From assembly GCA_030432295.1 (NCBI GenBank), contig JAUIHI010000021.1, forward strand, positions 1-64,000: a stretch of DNA of 64,000 nucleotides, read 5' to 3'. Source of the stretch: Anaerolineae bacterium (GTDB lineage: Bacteria; Chloroflexota; Anaerolineae; Caldilineales; Caldilineaceae). The notes beneath the pieces are model-generated. The model made no database searches. It saw only the letters and a program-made list of their open reading frames with translations, and was not told the origin of the DNA. Numbering within the stretch: position 1 is the stretch's first letter; each line of letters opens with the position of its first letter. Of the stretch, positions 26,702 to 35,282 are shown piece after piece. Both the position numbers and the translations under genes were made by a program.

Positions 26702-27003
26702 TGCAATTCCCGCTCCGCCTGCTGTTCGAAGCGCCGCAACAGATCGTCGAGCAGTTCGTCGTGGGCGTGGAAGTGGATGACTACCCCGTCGTCGGTGGCT
26801 TCGATCCCGGCTTTCCAGCCGATCCCTTCCACCAGTTCCAGCTTATCCACTACGCCCGCGCCCAGCCGTTTGAGGACGGTCTCGGCCTGTTCCGGCGTAA
26901 GACCGGGGAAGTCCAGGGTCTCGGTGTCGTATAGTTCGTCGCTCTGAAAGCGGGGGTCGTGGCGGTCTTCTGCGTCGCCCAGAGAGGGTGCGCTGATAGG
27001 CAT
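26698..27003 (-). CDS. Small conserved hypothetical protein
   Basis: 101 residues from the ATG at 27003, with AAGGAGA 5-6 nt upstream; a longer frame overlaps the DHH gene and is rejected. The product is acidic ([31 protein letters not shown]) with a C-terminal helix ([20 protein letters not shown]). No known family is recognised. The ATGA overlap with mvaD and the 19-nt gap to the DHH gene suggest one transcript. Confidence 0.7.
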   Translation of the reverse strand: MPISAPSLGDAEDRHDPRFQSDELYDTETLDFPGLTPEQAETVLKRLGAGVVDKLELVEGIGWKAGIEATDDGVVIHFHAHDELLDDLLRRFEQQAERELQ

Positions 27004-27022
27004 GTGGTTCTCCTTATGTGAA

Positions 27023-28213
27023 TTATGGTCCGCTCTTGTCCAACAGCGGGAAACCGGCGACTTCGCCCGCACCCAGAGACTGTAGGAAACGAGGGACAAG
27101 CGTGTGCAGCTCAGCGATGCGCTGGGCCGGGCTGGCATTGGGCACGTGAATCCGGCCCCCGGCCATTGTGTCGTGGCCGCCGGCTGTGCCTGTCTTGCCG
27201 ACGATAGAACGCACCAATCGGCCCGCCTGGGCATTGGGTTTGTCGGCCCGCACAGAGATGACCAGACGATCATCGAAGATGCCCAGACAGATGGCCCAGG
27301 AGACATCCTCCATGCGCAGCATCAGGTCCGCCACCTCGGACGCCATATCCGGGCGCTTCATCTGAAAGAGCAGGCTGACTGTGATGTAGCCGGAACAGGG
27401 CTGATCTTCCGGTTCTTCTTCGTCCTCTTCGCCCTGCTTGTCCTGGCTGGCCTTACCCGGCTCCGGCTCCGGGCAGCGATAGAGCATCGTATTCATCAAT
27501 GCGTCGCTGATGCCGCGGAAGTAGGAGCGGGGCAGTTGGACGTGCTCGATCTGGTTGAGCAGTTCGGTGTTGACAAAGTTGCGTAGGGCCGTGTACGCCC
27601 AAATGTCCAGATCGGTCGTGTGGCGACTCAGGCCCCGGGTGTCGGATTTGATGCCGTAGAAGAGCGCGGTGGCCAGGGTTTCGTCGATCTCCATCTCGGC
27701 GGTCGCCACATACTCAGCCATCAGCGTAGCCGCCGCGCCCACCTCTGGCCGCACGTCGTGGATGACCGCACGGGTCTGGCTGCGCTTGGGCGGGTGGTGA
27801 TCGACGGCAAGAATCACCTGTTCGGGCGGATAGTCGATCTCGTAGAGCAGGTGATTGCCCGCGCTGGGCTGGGTGTCCACCAACAGAATCGCTTCGTAGG
27901 CAGGCAGCACAGCCCCAGCCTCGAAGGTGGGGATGCGTATCGCGTGGGGAGCGATCAACTGGGCCATTGTGCGGTTCTCGGCCCGGCCAATCATTCCGCC
28001 GTGGCCCAGAGTGACAGGTGCGTCGGGCAGCAGATGGCGAATCAGCCGTTCCAGGGCATAGCCGGCGGCGATAGCGTCCGGGTCCGGGTCGTTGTGCATC
28101 AGCACCAGAATATTGCGGCGGTCGGTCAGCAGACTACGCAACTGTTGGATGCGTCGTTCGCCAGCGCTTATGCGCTGGGTGCTAAAATCCACGGGAAGAG
28201 ACAGGTGGGGCAA
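27023..28213 (-). CDS. DHH-family phosphoesterase (NrnA/RecJ-like)
   Basis: 396 residues. The DHH domain has VLMHNDPDPDAIAAGYAL, LLVDTQPSAGN and VDHHPPKRSQ (the DHH motif). The DHHA1-type C-terminal domain ends with GKTGTAGGHDTMAGGRI. An acidic insert near residue 250 (GEEDEEEPED) is unusual. Family members cleave short oligonucleotides, cyclic dinucleotide products or phosphoadenosine phosphate using Mn. The start used is TTG at 28213 without a clear ribosome site; a GTG at 28192 is an alternative. Confidence 0.85.
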   Translation of the reverse strand: MPHLSLPVDFSTQRISAGERRIQQLRSLLTDRRNILVLMHNDPDPDAIAAGYALERLIRHLLPDAPVTLGHGGMIGRAENRTMAQLIAPHAIRIPTFEAGAVLPAYEAILLVDTQPSAGNHLLYEIDYPPEQVILAVDHHPPKRSQTRAVIHDVRPEVGAAATLMAEYVATAEMEIDETLATALFYGIKSDTRGLSRHTTDLDIWAYTALRNFVNTELLNQIEHVQLPRSYFRGISDALMNTMLYRCPEPEPGKASQDKQGEEDEEEPEDQPCSGYITVSLLFQMKRPDMASEVADLMLRMEDVSWAICLGIFDDRLVISVRADKPNAQAGRLVRSIVGKTGTAGGHDTMAGGRIHVPNASPAQRIAELHTLVPRFLQSLGAGEVAGFPLLDKSGP

Positions 28214-28383
28214 GGGAGCATCCGTTCTGCTGGGACGAAAACCGCCGGGTGCGCCTATTATACCCGCATCCTGTCTACAAAAAAAGAACCGGCACGCGGG
28301 TTGGCGTCTCCGGTCAAATTTACGTCATTTTGGGCTGTGGGATGCTGGCTGGGGGTCGGTCAGAAATAACCGAATCAGTCGTA

Positions 28384-28746
28384 TCAGTCGTAGCGGGGGG
28401 TGGAATGACGATAGAGGCGGCCCAGAAGTTGCTGACGGGCGACCGGATCCTCATAGGTCGAGAGCATTGCGTGCAATCCCACTTCGATTTCTGTTTCCCG
28501 GCGCAGAGCACAGGTCCCATCGCCAACGGTGATCAGCCCGACATCTGCCAGCTCTTCGATAATCTCGTCCAGAGTTCGCTCGTCAGAGAAGGTGGCGATT
28601 CGGGCAAAATCCCGGTTGATAGCCTCTTCGCTGCGCTGCCAGAGAAAGAGCAGAAACCAGACTTTGCTGAATGAGTCGATCTGGCGCTGTGCCAGAAAAC
28701 GGCTCAGGTTTTCATCGAGGGCACGTGTTCGATTGCTATTTTGCAT
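28384..28746 (-). CDS. Hypothetical protein, possible winged-helix
   Basis: 120 residues, mostly helical: SFSKVWFLLFLWQRSEEAIN and ERTLDEIIEELADVGLIT resemble a winged-helix recognition region followed by a beta turn (VGDGTCALR). A strong GGAGG lies 6-8 nt before the ATG. It stands alone between the DHH and CPBP genes. The family is not recognised. DNA binding is a guess from the helix pattern. Confidence 0.6.
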   Translation of the reverse strand: MQNSNRTRALDENLSRFLAQRQIDSFSKVWFLLFLWQRSEEAINRDFARIATFSDERTLDEIIEELADVGLITVGDGTCALRRETEIEVGLHAMLSTYEDPVARQQLLGRLYRHSTPRYD

Positions 28747-28874
28747 AGAGTTCCTCCATAGGGTTCGTTTGGTTTTGATTGTTCAAAGGTATCGAAACAA
28801 TCTAACGAACAGTATAAAGGTACTCTATTAACGAATGGTGAAGCGTTGGGAAACAGTCAATTAACGATTTCAGA

Positions 28875-30047
28875 TCAAATCGAAATTCCGTAGATCGCCA
28901 TCATCACCAGCAGAAAATCGTACAGCCCGTGGGCGATGGCGCTGGTGGTGGTATTGGTGCGGTTGCGCAGAAGGCCAAAGACAACGCCGAGCAGAAAGAC
29001 GACCAGCACGCCATCCCAGCCGTATTGGAGCGCGTGGAGGCTGGCAAAGAGCAGATTGGAAAGGACAATCCCCAGCCGGGGTTGCAGAACCCCCCGAACG
29101 CCCAGCTCCTCGCCCAGCCCCGCGCTGATGCCCAGGACAATCGCCCCCACCGGCGTAAAGGCAAAAGCGATCAGTTTGCTGAACGCTTCGCCATCGGTCT
29201 GGGGCCAGCCCATTGCCTCCCACAGCAGTGTCAGCCCCTTGTCCAGATAGGACGCAGCAAAGACCAGCACAACGGCCACCCCAATCCCGACGGCCACCTG
29301 TTGCAGGGTGGGCCGCACAAATCCCAACCGGCGCAGACTGGCCCCAAAATCCCGGCGCACGCCGTAGCCCACCGCAAAGATCGCCAGGGGGACCGTCCAC
29401 ACCAGCACATAGACCGTAGAAAGCAGATTGCTCTGTTCATCCAGCGCGCCGGAGCTTTCGGCCATCTGCATAAAGGCATCGGAGAGCAGCGGCGGCAGCC
29501 CGGTGACGATCAGCGGGGCCAGCAGGACCAACGACAGGCTAACCACCAGCGCCAGGGCGATGGCGTGGACAAACGAGTCCGGGTCCAACGGCAGCACCCG
29601 GCTGGCCGTCCGGCGCACAGGCGGCAGCAGTGCGCCGATTCCCAGCAGCAGGCCAAGCGCAGAAATGCCGGAGACACCGCCGATGATTCCCCAATTCACG
29701 CCATCCAGCCCGCCGCCGGTGCTCAGCCCGTTCGGGTCGATAGCCCCGGACGCCAGCAGCGTAAAGCTGATAATCCCCAGGCTGGCAAGCCCCAGCAGGC
29801 CTAGCCACCAGAGCACAGCCAGGATTTTGGCCGCGTCGTTGCTCAGCCCCCAATAGGCCAGCAGCGCCAGCAACACAAAGGGAAGATACATTGCGCCGGT
29901 AGAAGCGAAGGAATTTGCCTCGCCGCCCAGGGCAAAACCGATGGGCAGGGCCAGCAGCATCAGCACATAGCCCAGCACAGCAGGCCAGCGCCGGGCCGGG
30001 GGTCCTTCGATCAGAGGGGCAGCAGTTTCGGGCGGATGGAAGGTCAT
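28875..30047 (-). CDS. CPBP-family intramembrane metalloprotease
   Basis: 390 residues from the ATG at 30047, with GGAGAG 4 nt upstream; a GTG 12 nt earlier is less likely. There are about ten transmembrane segments. The CPBP/Abi motifs are at the C-terminal end: GEELGVRGVL (EExxxR), FASLHALQYG (first His) and TTSAIAHGLYDF (second His). Such proteins act as membrane proteases, for example in prenyl-protein processing, bacteriocin immunity or stress signalling. The target is unknown. Confidence 0.88.
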   Translation of the reverse strand: MTFHPPETAAPLIEGPPARRWPAVLGYVLMLLALPIGFALGGEANSFASTGAMYLPFVLLALLAYWGLSNDAAKILAVLWWLGLLGLASLGIISFTLLASGAIDPNGLSTGGGLDGVNWGIIGGVSGISALGLLLGIGALLPPVRRTASRVLPLDPDSFVHAIALALVVSLSLVLLAPLIVTGLPPLLSDAFMQMAESSGALDEQSNLLSTVYVLVWTVPLAIFAVGYGVRRDFGASLRRLGFVRPTLQQVAVGIGVAVVLVFAASYLDKGLTLLWEAMGWPQTDGEAFSKLIAFAFTPVGAIVLGISAGLGEELGVRGVLQPRLGIVLSNLLFASLHALQYGWDGVLVVFLLGVVFGLLRNRTNTTTSAIAHGLYDFLLVMMAIYGISI

Positions 30048-30401
30048 AGCTCTCTCCACAAAGCGCTGGTTTAATACGAATGCAAAAAGTATATCACACC
30101 AGCATCCAGAGATTGATTTGCTCGCTTCTTTGGGGGTGCAATTCAGATTTGAGGCGAAGTAGAATCGTTTGTGCCGCCCGGTGCTAAAGACACCGGGCTA
30201 CCGGGCCACGCCGGATAAATCCGGCTTATCTATCCTTAGCCCGGCGCGGCCGTCGCAAGCCACCCTGCCCCCAACTTGAATTCCATCCCTTCTTTGGGGC
30301 ATATCCGGCCGCGATGGCTACTTGCCCTATTGGGTGATTGTGGGGTACTATCGGCTTTACCGTTTTAGTATATCCCCATCCAACCCTCACAGGAGTTTTC
30401 A
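30048..30401. other. Intergenic region with short palindromes, no gene seen
   Basis: Between divergent genes. It contains CCCGGTG/CACCGGG (30178-30198) and GCCGGAT/ATCCGGC (around 30210-30226), both short hairpins of the dispersed type. An open minus frame at 30226-30441 has no recognisable protein features and runs into the DinB-like gene, so it was not called. Confidence 0.5.
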
Positions 30402-30974
30402 ATGCTTGACTTTGCCGCTGTACGCCGGGGCGAAAAGACAATGGCCGACCTGGCCGCTGGGCTGACTATCGCTGATCTGCGGGACCTGACCAACGAAATG
30501 GTAGACCACCAGTTGGCCCAGATTGCCGACTGCACCGACGCCGATGTGGTCTTCACCCCCGTCGATCCGGACGCGAACGACCCCTACGCCGCGGACGAGG
30601 CCGACCGCAATATCTCCTGGACCCTGGGTCATCTGATTGTCCACGTGACGGCTTCTTCCGAGGAGGGCGCATTTATCGCCGCGGAGATGGCCCGGGGCAT
30701 CGTGCGCGAAGGGCGCAGCCGCAGCGAGATTCCCTGGGAGAGTGTGACGACGATTGCCCAGTGTCGCCACCGGCTGGAAGAGAGCCGCCGGATGCGTCTG
30801 GCGATGCTGGATGTCTGGCCCGACGCGGCGTATCTGGACGTGACTGTGCCCGCCCGTGGAACCACCCCGCCCCTCAACGCCGTGGGCCGCTTCCTGCGCG
30901 GTCTCTCCCACGACGCCAGCCACCTGGACCAGATCGATGAAGTGGTACGCCAGGCCGTGGCAGCCCGAGCCTGA
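30402..30974 (+). CDS. DinB-like protein
   Basis: 190 residues with a four-helix outline and the DinB-type metal-ligand histidines in [10 protein letters not shown] and [14 protein letters not shown]. The family includes thiol-dependent metalloenzymes and DNA-damage-inducible proteins, mostly of unknown reaction. Upstream lies CAGGAG close to the ATG. A strong hairpin terminator follows at 30987. Confidence 0.82.
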   Translation: MLDFAAVRRGEKTMADLAAGLTIADLRDLTNEMVDHQLAQIADCTDADVVFTPVDPDANDPYAADEADRNISWTLGHLIVHVTASSEEGAFIAAEMARGIVREGRSRSEIPWESVTTIAQCRHRLEESRRMRLAMLDVWPDAAYLDVTVPARGTTPPLNAVGRFLRGLSHDASHLDQIDEVVRQAVAARA

Positions 30975-30986
30975 ACAGAAGAATAG

Positions 30987-31050
30987 CCAAAAAGAGGCGA
31001 AGGCACGGAGGAGATTTTGGTTTCTTCTTCGTGCCTCCGCCTCTTTTTGG
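30987..31050 (+). terminator. Hairpin terminator after the DinB-like gene
   Basis: CCAAAAAGAGGCGAAGGCACG (30987-31007) pairs with CGTGCCTCCGCCTCTTTTTGG (31030-31050) with one mismatch, around a 22-nt loop. The right arm itself supplies a T-run. Confidence 0.7.
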
Positions 31051-31090
31051 TTTCAGTTCCGCATCGGAACGGAACTGCTCGATGGATATT

Positions 31091-31141
31091 CTGACCAGCC
31101 CCACAACCGGGGAGAAGACCTTCGCTGTGCTGGCGGGGGAC
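31091..31141. repeat. 187-bp repeat family, partial copy 1
   Basis: CTGACCAGCCCCACAACCGG followed by GGAGAAGACCTTCGCTGTGC matches copies at 32192-32420 and 33129-33412. It ends at the same GCTGTGCTGGCGGGG position as the last copy. Confidence 0.75.
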
Positions 31142-31168
31142 GGGGGTGCTGCAGGGAGTATTGACGGA

Positions 31169-31186
31169 GAGAAATCGCTGGCGGAA
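31169..31186. repeat. 18-bp direct repeat, left copy
   Basis: GAGAAATCGCTGGCGGAA occurs here and again at 35739-35756 on the same strand. The two copies bracket the BrnT, HigBA and BNR genes. It may be a target-site or recombination-site duplication. Confidence 0.55.
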
Positions 31187-31196
31187 TACCAGAGGT

Positions 31197-31478
31197 TTAT
31201 TCGCCAGGGACAGCGGCTGGTTTACGCTGTTTGCGCGGTCGTTTTGGACTGGTGCTTGGCAAATTCTGGGCATCGGTTGCCAATACCCGCAACGCTTCAT
31301 TCACGGCTTCGGAAGTCGGGAAAATGGCGGCCACATCTGCATCGAGTACAACCATCAACTGTTCCTGGGCAAGGCGTGCGGCAAAACGATTTGGTTTTGC
31401 CTGGCTGTAGTCGAAGTCGTAGTGTGGCTTCAGCTCATCCGCATTTGTATCCTCTGGTTTATCTTTTTGCATTTTCAT
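31197..31478 (-). CDS. Second BrnT-partner-like antitoxin
   Basis: 93 residues. The central part (LKPHYDFDYSQAKPNRFAAR, VVLDADVAAIFPTSEAVNEAL) is a shorter version of the neighbour at 31514 (MLPEYDFSGKEGVRGKYYQA, VLLAPDVREYFPDSDSVNQAL). Both match a family of small cyanobacterial and Chloroflexi proteins that usually accompany BrnT or RelE-type toxins. No second toxin is present, so this is either an orphan or a spare antitoxin. The C-terminus is basic and unstructured (KRPRKQRKP). It lies 35 nt after the neighbour, on the same strand. Confidence 0.65.
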   Translation of the reverse strand: MKMQKDKPEDTNADELKPHYDFDYSQAKPNRFAARLAQEQLMVVLDADVAAIFPTSEAVNEALRVLATDAQNLPSTSPKRPRKQRKPAAVPGE

Positions 31479-31513
31479 CTGAAGTTGCGGATATCTCTAT
31501 TTCTGTTGGCAGG

Positions 31514-31801
31514 TCAGGCGGCCTTTTGCGGTTCTTGTGGGATAAGTTGAATCAGGCCACGCAACGCCTGATTCACACTATCGGAATCAGGAAAATACTC
31601 GCGCACGTCTGGGGCGAGCAATACAACACCCTCGTCTAGCGTGAAATATTGAGTGGTTGCACTGCCATCCTCCTGAATCACTCGGACTGTATGACCCTGG
31701 CGATAGGCCTGGTAATACTTACCGCGCACACCCTCTTTACCGCTGAAATCATATTCAGGCAGCATATCCGGTTCTATATTAGGGTTAGGCTGATTCTTCA
31801 T
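31514..31801 (-). CDS. Putative antitoxin of BrnT
   Basis: 95 residues, starting within the last 17 nt of brnT. The motif MLPEYDFSGKEGVRGKYYQ is followed by a short beta region and APDVREYFPDSDSVNQALRGL. This is the PEYDF-type small protein found next to small toxins, not the classical BrnA. The overlap strongly suggests it is translated with brnT and neutralises it. Confidence 0.7.
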   Translation of the reverse strand: MKNQPNPNIEPDMLPEYDFSGKEGVRGKYYQAYRQGHTVRVIQEDGSATTQYFTLDEGVVLLAPDVREYFPDSDSVNQALRGLIQLIPQEPQKAA

Positions 31802-32078
31802 AGGTTTTTCGTTCCGACGGTGTGGCTTTGCGGCTGCTTATGATTCGAATCAAAAGCTCGTTGTCTTGATCTCGCTCGGTATGGATGACCAACAATAATC
31901 GCACGCTACCAGAATACCCAATGCTGATGAGGCGGTCTTCTGTCTCTGAATGGAAATCATCGGGAAAGGTAAGCAGCAAAGGGTCATTGAATACCGTCTT
32001 TGCCTCTTCAAAGCTGATTCCGTGCCGTCTCAAATTGGACTGGGCCTTGCCAACATCCCATTCAAAGATGAACTCCAT
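31785..32078 (-). CDS. brnT: BrnT family toxin
   Basis: 97 residues with the BrnT pattern: FEWDVGKAQSNLRRHGISFEEA, FNDPL, SETEDRLISIGYS, RLLLVIHTERD and IISSRKATPSERKTYE. BrnT is a RelE-fold ribonuclease of type II toxin-antitoxin modules that blocks translation by cutting RNA. It is the first gene of a three-gene minus-strand operon with two antitoxin-like proteins. The ribosome site is weak (GAAGGAAG, 12 nt). Confidence 0.85.
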   Translation of the reverse strand: MEFIFEWDVGKAQSNLRRHGISFEEAKTVFNDPLLLTFPDDFHSETEDRLISIGYSGSVRLLLVIHTERDQDNELLIRIISSRKATPSERKTYEESA

Positions 32079-32191
32079 AGCAAAAAGAATCTTCCTTCAG
32101 AATGTGTATTCAGTCATCGAAGGCGTGCTTTCCTAAACCCATTATAACAAAAAAACTGGGTAACATCCACCCAGTTTCTCATATGTTCCGT

Positions 32192-32420
32192 TGTGCTGGC
32201 GGGGATAGCGGCGCGGTTGGAAACGCTGGCGGGACGACCCACGAGTAGCGCCGAATGCCCAACCCATTTCAACGGATTTCCCGTCCCAGTCGCAGACACC
32301 GAATTGATTTTCGGCGGACGCCCTGGCCGGTGTGGGACTTGGGGCCTGACCATCCCCGCAACCGGGGAGGAGACCTTCACTGTGCTGGTGGGGATACCGG
32401 CACGGTTGGAAGCGTTGGCG
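32192..32420. repeat. 187-bp repeat family, copy 2 (about 1.2 units)
   Basis: Starts at TGTGCTGGCGGGGATAGCGG and passes through CGACCCACGAG, TTTCAACGGATTTC and GTCGCAGACACCGAATTGA. It re-enters the start motif 189 nt later (TGTGCTGGTGGGG at 32381). It fills most of the 32079-32459 gap between the BrnT and HigBA modules. The remainder of that gap shows no gene. Confidence 0.75.
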
Positions 32421-32459
32421 TGGTACAAAGGGGAAAATGCAATAACGATAATCTCGCTG

Positions 32460-32828
32460 TTACGCAACGAGTCTTTCATTTGTGGTTATTGGCGTCAGTT
32501 GAGAAATCTCTTCGGCTTCCGGGCTGTGCATAGCATGCCACAAATCCCAATCCTGCTGCAAACCCAACCAGAAATCTGCGGACATACCCAACACCTGAGA
32601 AAGCCGCAATGCTGTATCAGGTGTGACAGATCGACGCCCCTTCACGATTTCATTCAATCGCGGATAGGACACCCCAAGACGGCGCGCAAACTCGGCCTGC
32701 GTTAATTCCAGAGGCACCAAAAATTCCTCCAAGAGCATTTCGCCCGGATGCGTCGGCGGTCGATGGCTCGGAAGTCGCCTGCCCGAATCTCTTCTAGTGG
32801 TAGTCTGTGATTTCAACGTCGTAGGCAT
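32460..32828 (-). CDS. higA: HigA-family antitoxin
   Basis: 122 residues from the ATG at 32828, which has a perfect AGGAGG 6-7 nt upstream. The HigA signature PPTHPGEMLLEEFL, the XRE helix-turn-helix (LTQAEFARRLGVSYPRLNEIVKGRRSVT) and LRLSQVLGMSADFWLGLQQDWDLW are all present. It would bind HigB and repress the operon. The N-terminal 24 residues before HRPPTHPGE are unusual and overlap the former 3' end of higB. Confidence 0.85.
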   Translation of the reverse strand: MPTTLKSQTTTRRDSGRRLPSHRPPTHPGEMLLEEFLVPLELTQAEFARRLGVSYPRLNEIVKGRRSVTPDTALRLSQVLGMSADFWLGLQQDWDLWHAMHSPEAEEISQLTPITTNERLVA

Positions 32829-33087
32829 GGCCTTCCTCCTAAACAAAACAAATCCGGTATTGCTGGTTGATCCGGATGCTGTACTGATTCTCTCTGTCAC
32901 CCTTCAGTCGTTCCAGACGATTCCCTGGTGGCACGGTAAGTTCCAAAACTTCACCCACACGGTTGATTTGGTCCAACTTCCTGCGGGCAACCGGCCAAAT
33001 GGATTGCGGACAACATTTCCGGGCTATTCGCGACGCCAAACCGTCGAAAATATCTTCAGTGCCGCGGTCTCGAAACGACTGTATCAT
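32794..33087 (-). pseudogene. higB: HigB toxin with internal TAG stop at codon 83
   Basis: From the ATG at 33087 the product reads MIQSFRDRGTEDIFDGL... with LDQINRVGEVLELTVPPGN and LKGDRENQYSIRINQQYRICFV, typical HigB/RelE, then TAG (32839-32841). Reading on in the same frame gives EEGHAYDVEITDYH and a second TAG at 32794-32796. That is exactly the HigB C-terminus, and the first TAG stands where the family has Trp (TGG). The 82-residue product would lack the conserved C-terminal strand, so the toxin is probably inactive unless the codon is read through. The TAG overlaps the AGGAGG of higA. Confidence 0.8.
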
Positions 33088-33128
33088 GGGTAGTATTATA
33101 ATGACCCCCGTGATAACTACCAAACACC

Positions 33129-33412
33129 CGAATTGATGCGGCGGACGCCCTGACCAGTGTGAGACTTGCGGCCAGACCAGCCCCGCACCCGGGGAGAAGA
33201 CCTTCGCTGGGCTGGCGGGGATGGCGGCGCGGTGGGAGGCGTTGACGGGACGACCCACGAGCAGCGCCGAATGCCCGACCCATTTCAGCGGATTTCTCGT
33301 CCCAGTCGCAGACACCGAATTGACGCGGCGGACACCCTGGCCGGTGTGGGACTTGCGGCCTGACCAGCCCCGCAACCGGGGAGAAGACCTTCGCTGTGCT
33401 GGCGGGGATGGC
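33129..33412. repeat. 187-bp repeat family, copy 3 (about 1.5 units)
   Basis: The unit starts at CGAATTGATGCGGCGGAC and restarts 187 bp later at CGAATTGACGCGGCGGAC (33316). It shares all internal blocks with copies 1 and 2 and fills the gap between higB and the BNR gene. No gene is seen there. Confidence 0.75.
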
Positions 33413-33466
33413 ACAGTATGACGGGAGAAAACCGACAGGTTACGTAAAGGAATCTTCGGATGCTGC

Positions 33467-35149
33467 CTATGGAGCAGTTGTATCAGCCGAGTAGACTTGA
33501 GATTGATTTCCGGCTCTGTCTCGGTATTTAACGTATACCGTTGAAATCCCAGTGTCTTTCACATACCAATTCAGTTTTGTGGTATACACCTGCCATTGAG
33601 CATTGGCAAAGGTAGCATCGTTACTTATAAGCATTCTGTCTATTCCACTTACGTCATCTATAGCCGATAGCGACAAGCCTATTAATCGCAAGCCAGGAAA
33701 ATAGTTTTTGCCTACAAGCGGCAAACTCACTGTATATGTCGCTGTTGAAAGCCAAGCGGGAGAATATGCAGCAGTAGTTAAACTTGCTACCGTGCTCGTA
33801 ACTGTATCAGTTATTTGTATCATGCCAGTTGGCGGCATCTGATCTAGGATGATGTCATCCTGATATAGTCCAGAAACTTGCCCACTAGTCTTAAACTTGG
33901 TATAGACAGTTCGCGGAATGACATAACCTCCATATGCTGTTACTGTCCACAATTTAGTGTTTGTATATGGCTCCCAGGTAGTCCCCCCAAAACCTCCATC
34001 ATTACTCACTTGCATTTCGGTCGTGCCAGGGGCGGCAATCATAGTCAGAGTTACAGTAATTTGATTTGTGAACAATGCACCATCGTTGATCGAAATACTA
34101 TAGTCGAGTGGGTCGGAAGAAATAGGTGTGTATTTCCATACTCCAGTGCCTGTGCTTCCTGCATACAGGCTAAGAGGGTGAGCCTTGTCAGTGACCAAAC
34201 TTAGAATAGGTACGCTGCCCATACCTGCATTCATTGACGTCCAGCTAGTACCGGAACTATCAGTGCTTCTATAAACTCCTGGCGTTCCACCACCAGGACC
34301 AGTCCCAACATAAATGATCTCTTGATTACCAACATCGATTGCCAATGCCCGAATGTCTGTGCTGCCTAAACCAGCCGAAACAGGTGTCCAAGAATCGCCA
34401 CTGTTCAATGTTCTGTACAGTCCATTGTTCGTTCCCAAATAGACAATGCTACTACTAAATGAATCAACAACCAGAGCCGATACACCCGGCGGTGAAACGA
34501 ACCCACCATTAACTTCTTGCCAGGTTTGACCACTATCATCACTTCTGAATAATCCTCCCTCTCTGGAACCCGCATATAGGATATGTGGGGCACTTGGAGA
34601 AACGACGACAAGAATTCTGCCTGCATGATTTAGGATATTTGTCCAAGACTCACCTCCATCAGTGCTCTTCCAAACCCCATTGCCATAATCACCAGCACCA
34701 GCATAAAGTGTGCGACCATCTGCTGGATTCACAGCTAAAGAAAAAGCCCCGATAGTTAACGTTGTTGATTGCCACATTTCTCCGCCATCAAGACTTTTGA
34801 AAACACCTGCCGGAGTAGCAATATAAACATTGTTACTATTTATGGGATCATAAGCGATCCCATAGACCGCATACGGGATAGATGGTAACCCATTACTGCT
34901 GGAAAACCATGAGTTTCCACCATTCAGGCTACGGTAGACTTGTGCCCCCAACCCTCCCGAAATACCTGCTAATATATCCTGGCTATTACTAGGATTGACA
35001 GCAATGGACCATATCTCCGCCCCATAGGGGCCTTGGGTTGTCCAAGTATCATCGCCAGCATAACTATCAATACTATCGGTCACTAATAAAAACATTATAA
35101 AAAACAAAATAAATATCTTCCGATGATGGTTTAGTTTACAGATATTCAT
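33467..35149 (-). CDS. Secreted BNR/sortilin-type beta-propeller protein
   Basis: 560 residues from the ATG at 35149, with AAGGAG 10 nt upstream; a TTG 21 nt earlier is less likely. Signal peptide KIFILFFIMFLLVTDSIDSYA. It has at least six BNR/VPS10-like units (VYRSLNGGNSWFS, VFKSLDGGEMWQS, VWKSTDGGESWTN, LFRSDDSGQTWQE, LYRTLNSGDSWTP, YRSTDSSGTSWTS), then Ig-like segments after ~350. It is probably an extracellular adhesion or glycan-binding protein. It is clearly AT-richer than its neighbours, suggesting recent acquisition. Confidence 0.82.
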   Translation of the reverse strand: MNICKLNHHRKIFILFFIMFLLVTDSIDSYAGDDTWTTQGPYGAEIWSIAVNPSNSQDILAGISGGLGAQVYRSLNGGNSWFSSSNGLPSIPYAVYGIAYDPINSNNVYIATPAGVFKSLDGGEMWQSTTLTIGAFSLAVNPADGRTLYAGAGDYGNGVWKSTDGGESWTNILNHAGRILVVVSPSAPHILYAGSREGGLFRSDDSGQTWQEVNGGFVSPPGVSALVVDSFSSSIVYLGTNNGLYRTLNSGDSWTPVSAGLGSTDIRALAIDVGNQEIIYVGTGPGGGTPGVYRSTDSSGTSWTSMNAGMGSVPILSLVTDKAHPLSLYAGSTGTGVWKYTPISSDPLDYSISINDGALFTNQITVTLTMIAAPGTTEMQVSNDGGFGGTTWEPYTNTKLWTVTAYGGYVIPRTVYTKFKTSGQVSGLYQDDIILDQMPPTGMIQITDTVTSTVASLTTAAYSPAWLSTATYTVSLPLVGKNYFPGLRLIGLSLSAIDDVSGIDRMLISNDATFANAQWQVYTTKLNWYVKDTGISTVYVKYRDRAGNQSQVYSADTTAP

Positions 35150-35282
35150 TGGTCTGGTTTCTCCTTGCAAGAAATTCAGTTAATTTTTTGGAAATAGACT
35201 TGCATATTCTTCGGGAAAAATGGACACAAACTGTACAGATTGAAGTCTAAAAACTTTCCTATTTCGCCTAAGTGAAACCGAA

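Noticed and set aside
32839-32841. Pyrrolysine or selenocysteine coding at the HigB stop
   Set aside because: The family has Trp at this site, and no tRNA or pyl/sel gene is visible. A nonsense mutation is simpler.
31091-33412. Integron attC sites between toxin-antitoxin modules
   Set aside because: No convincing GTTRRRY core/inverse-core pairs were found in the 187-bp unit and no integrase is in the window. Kept only as a cassette-like hypothesis.
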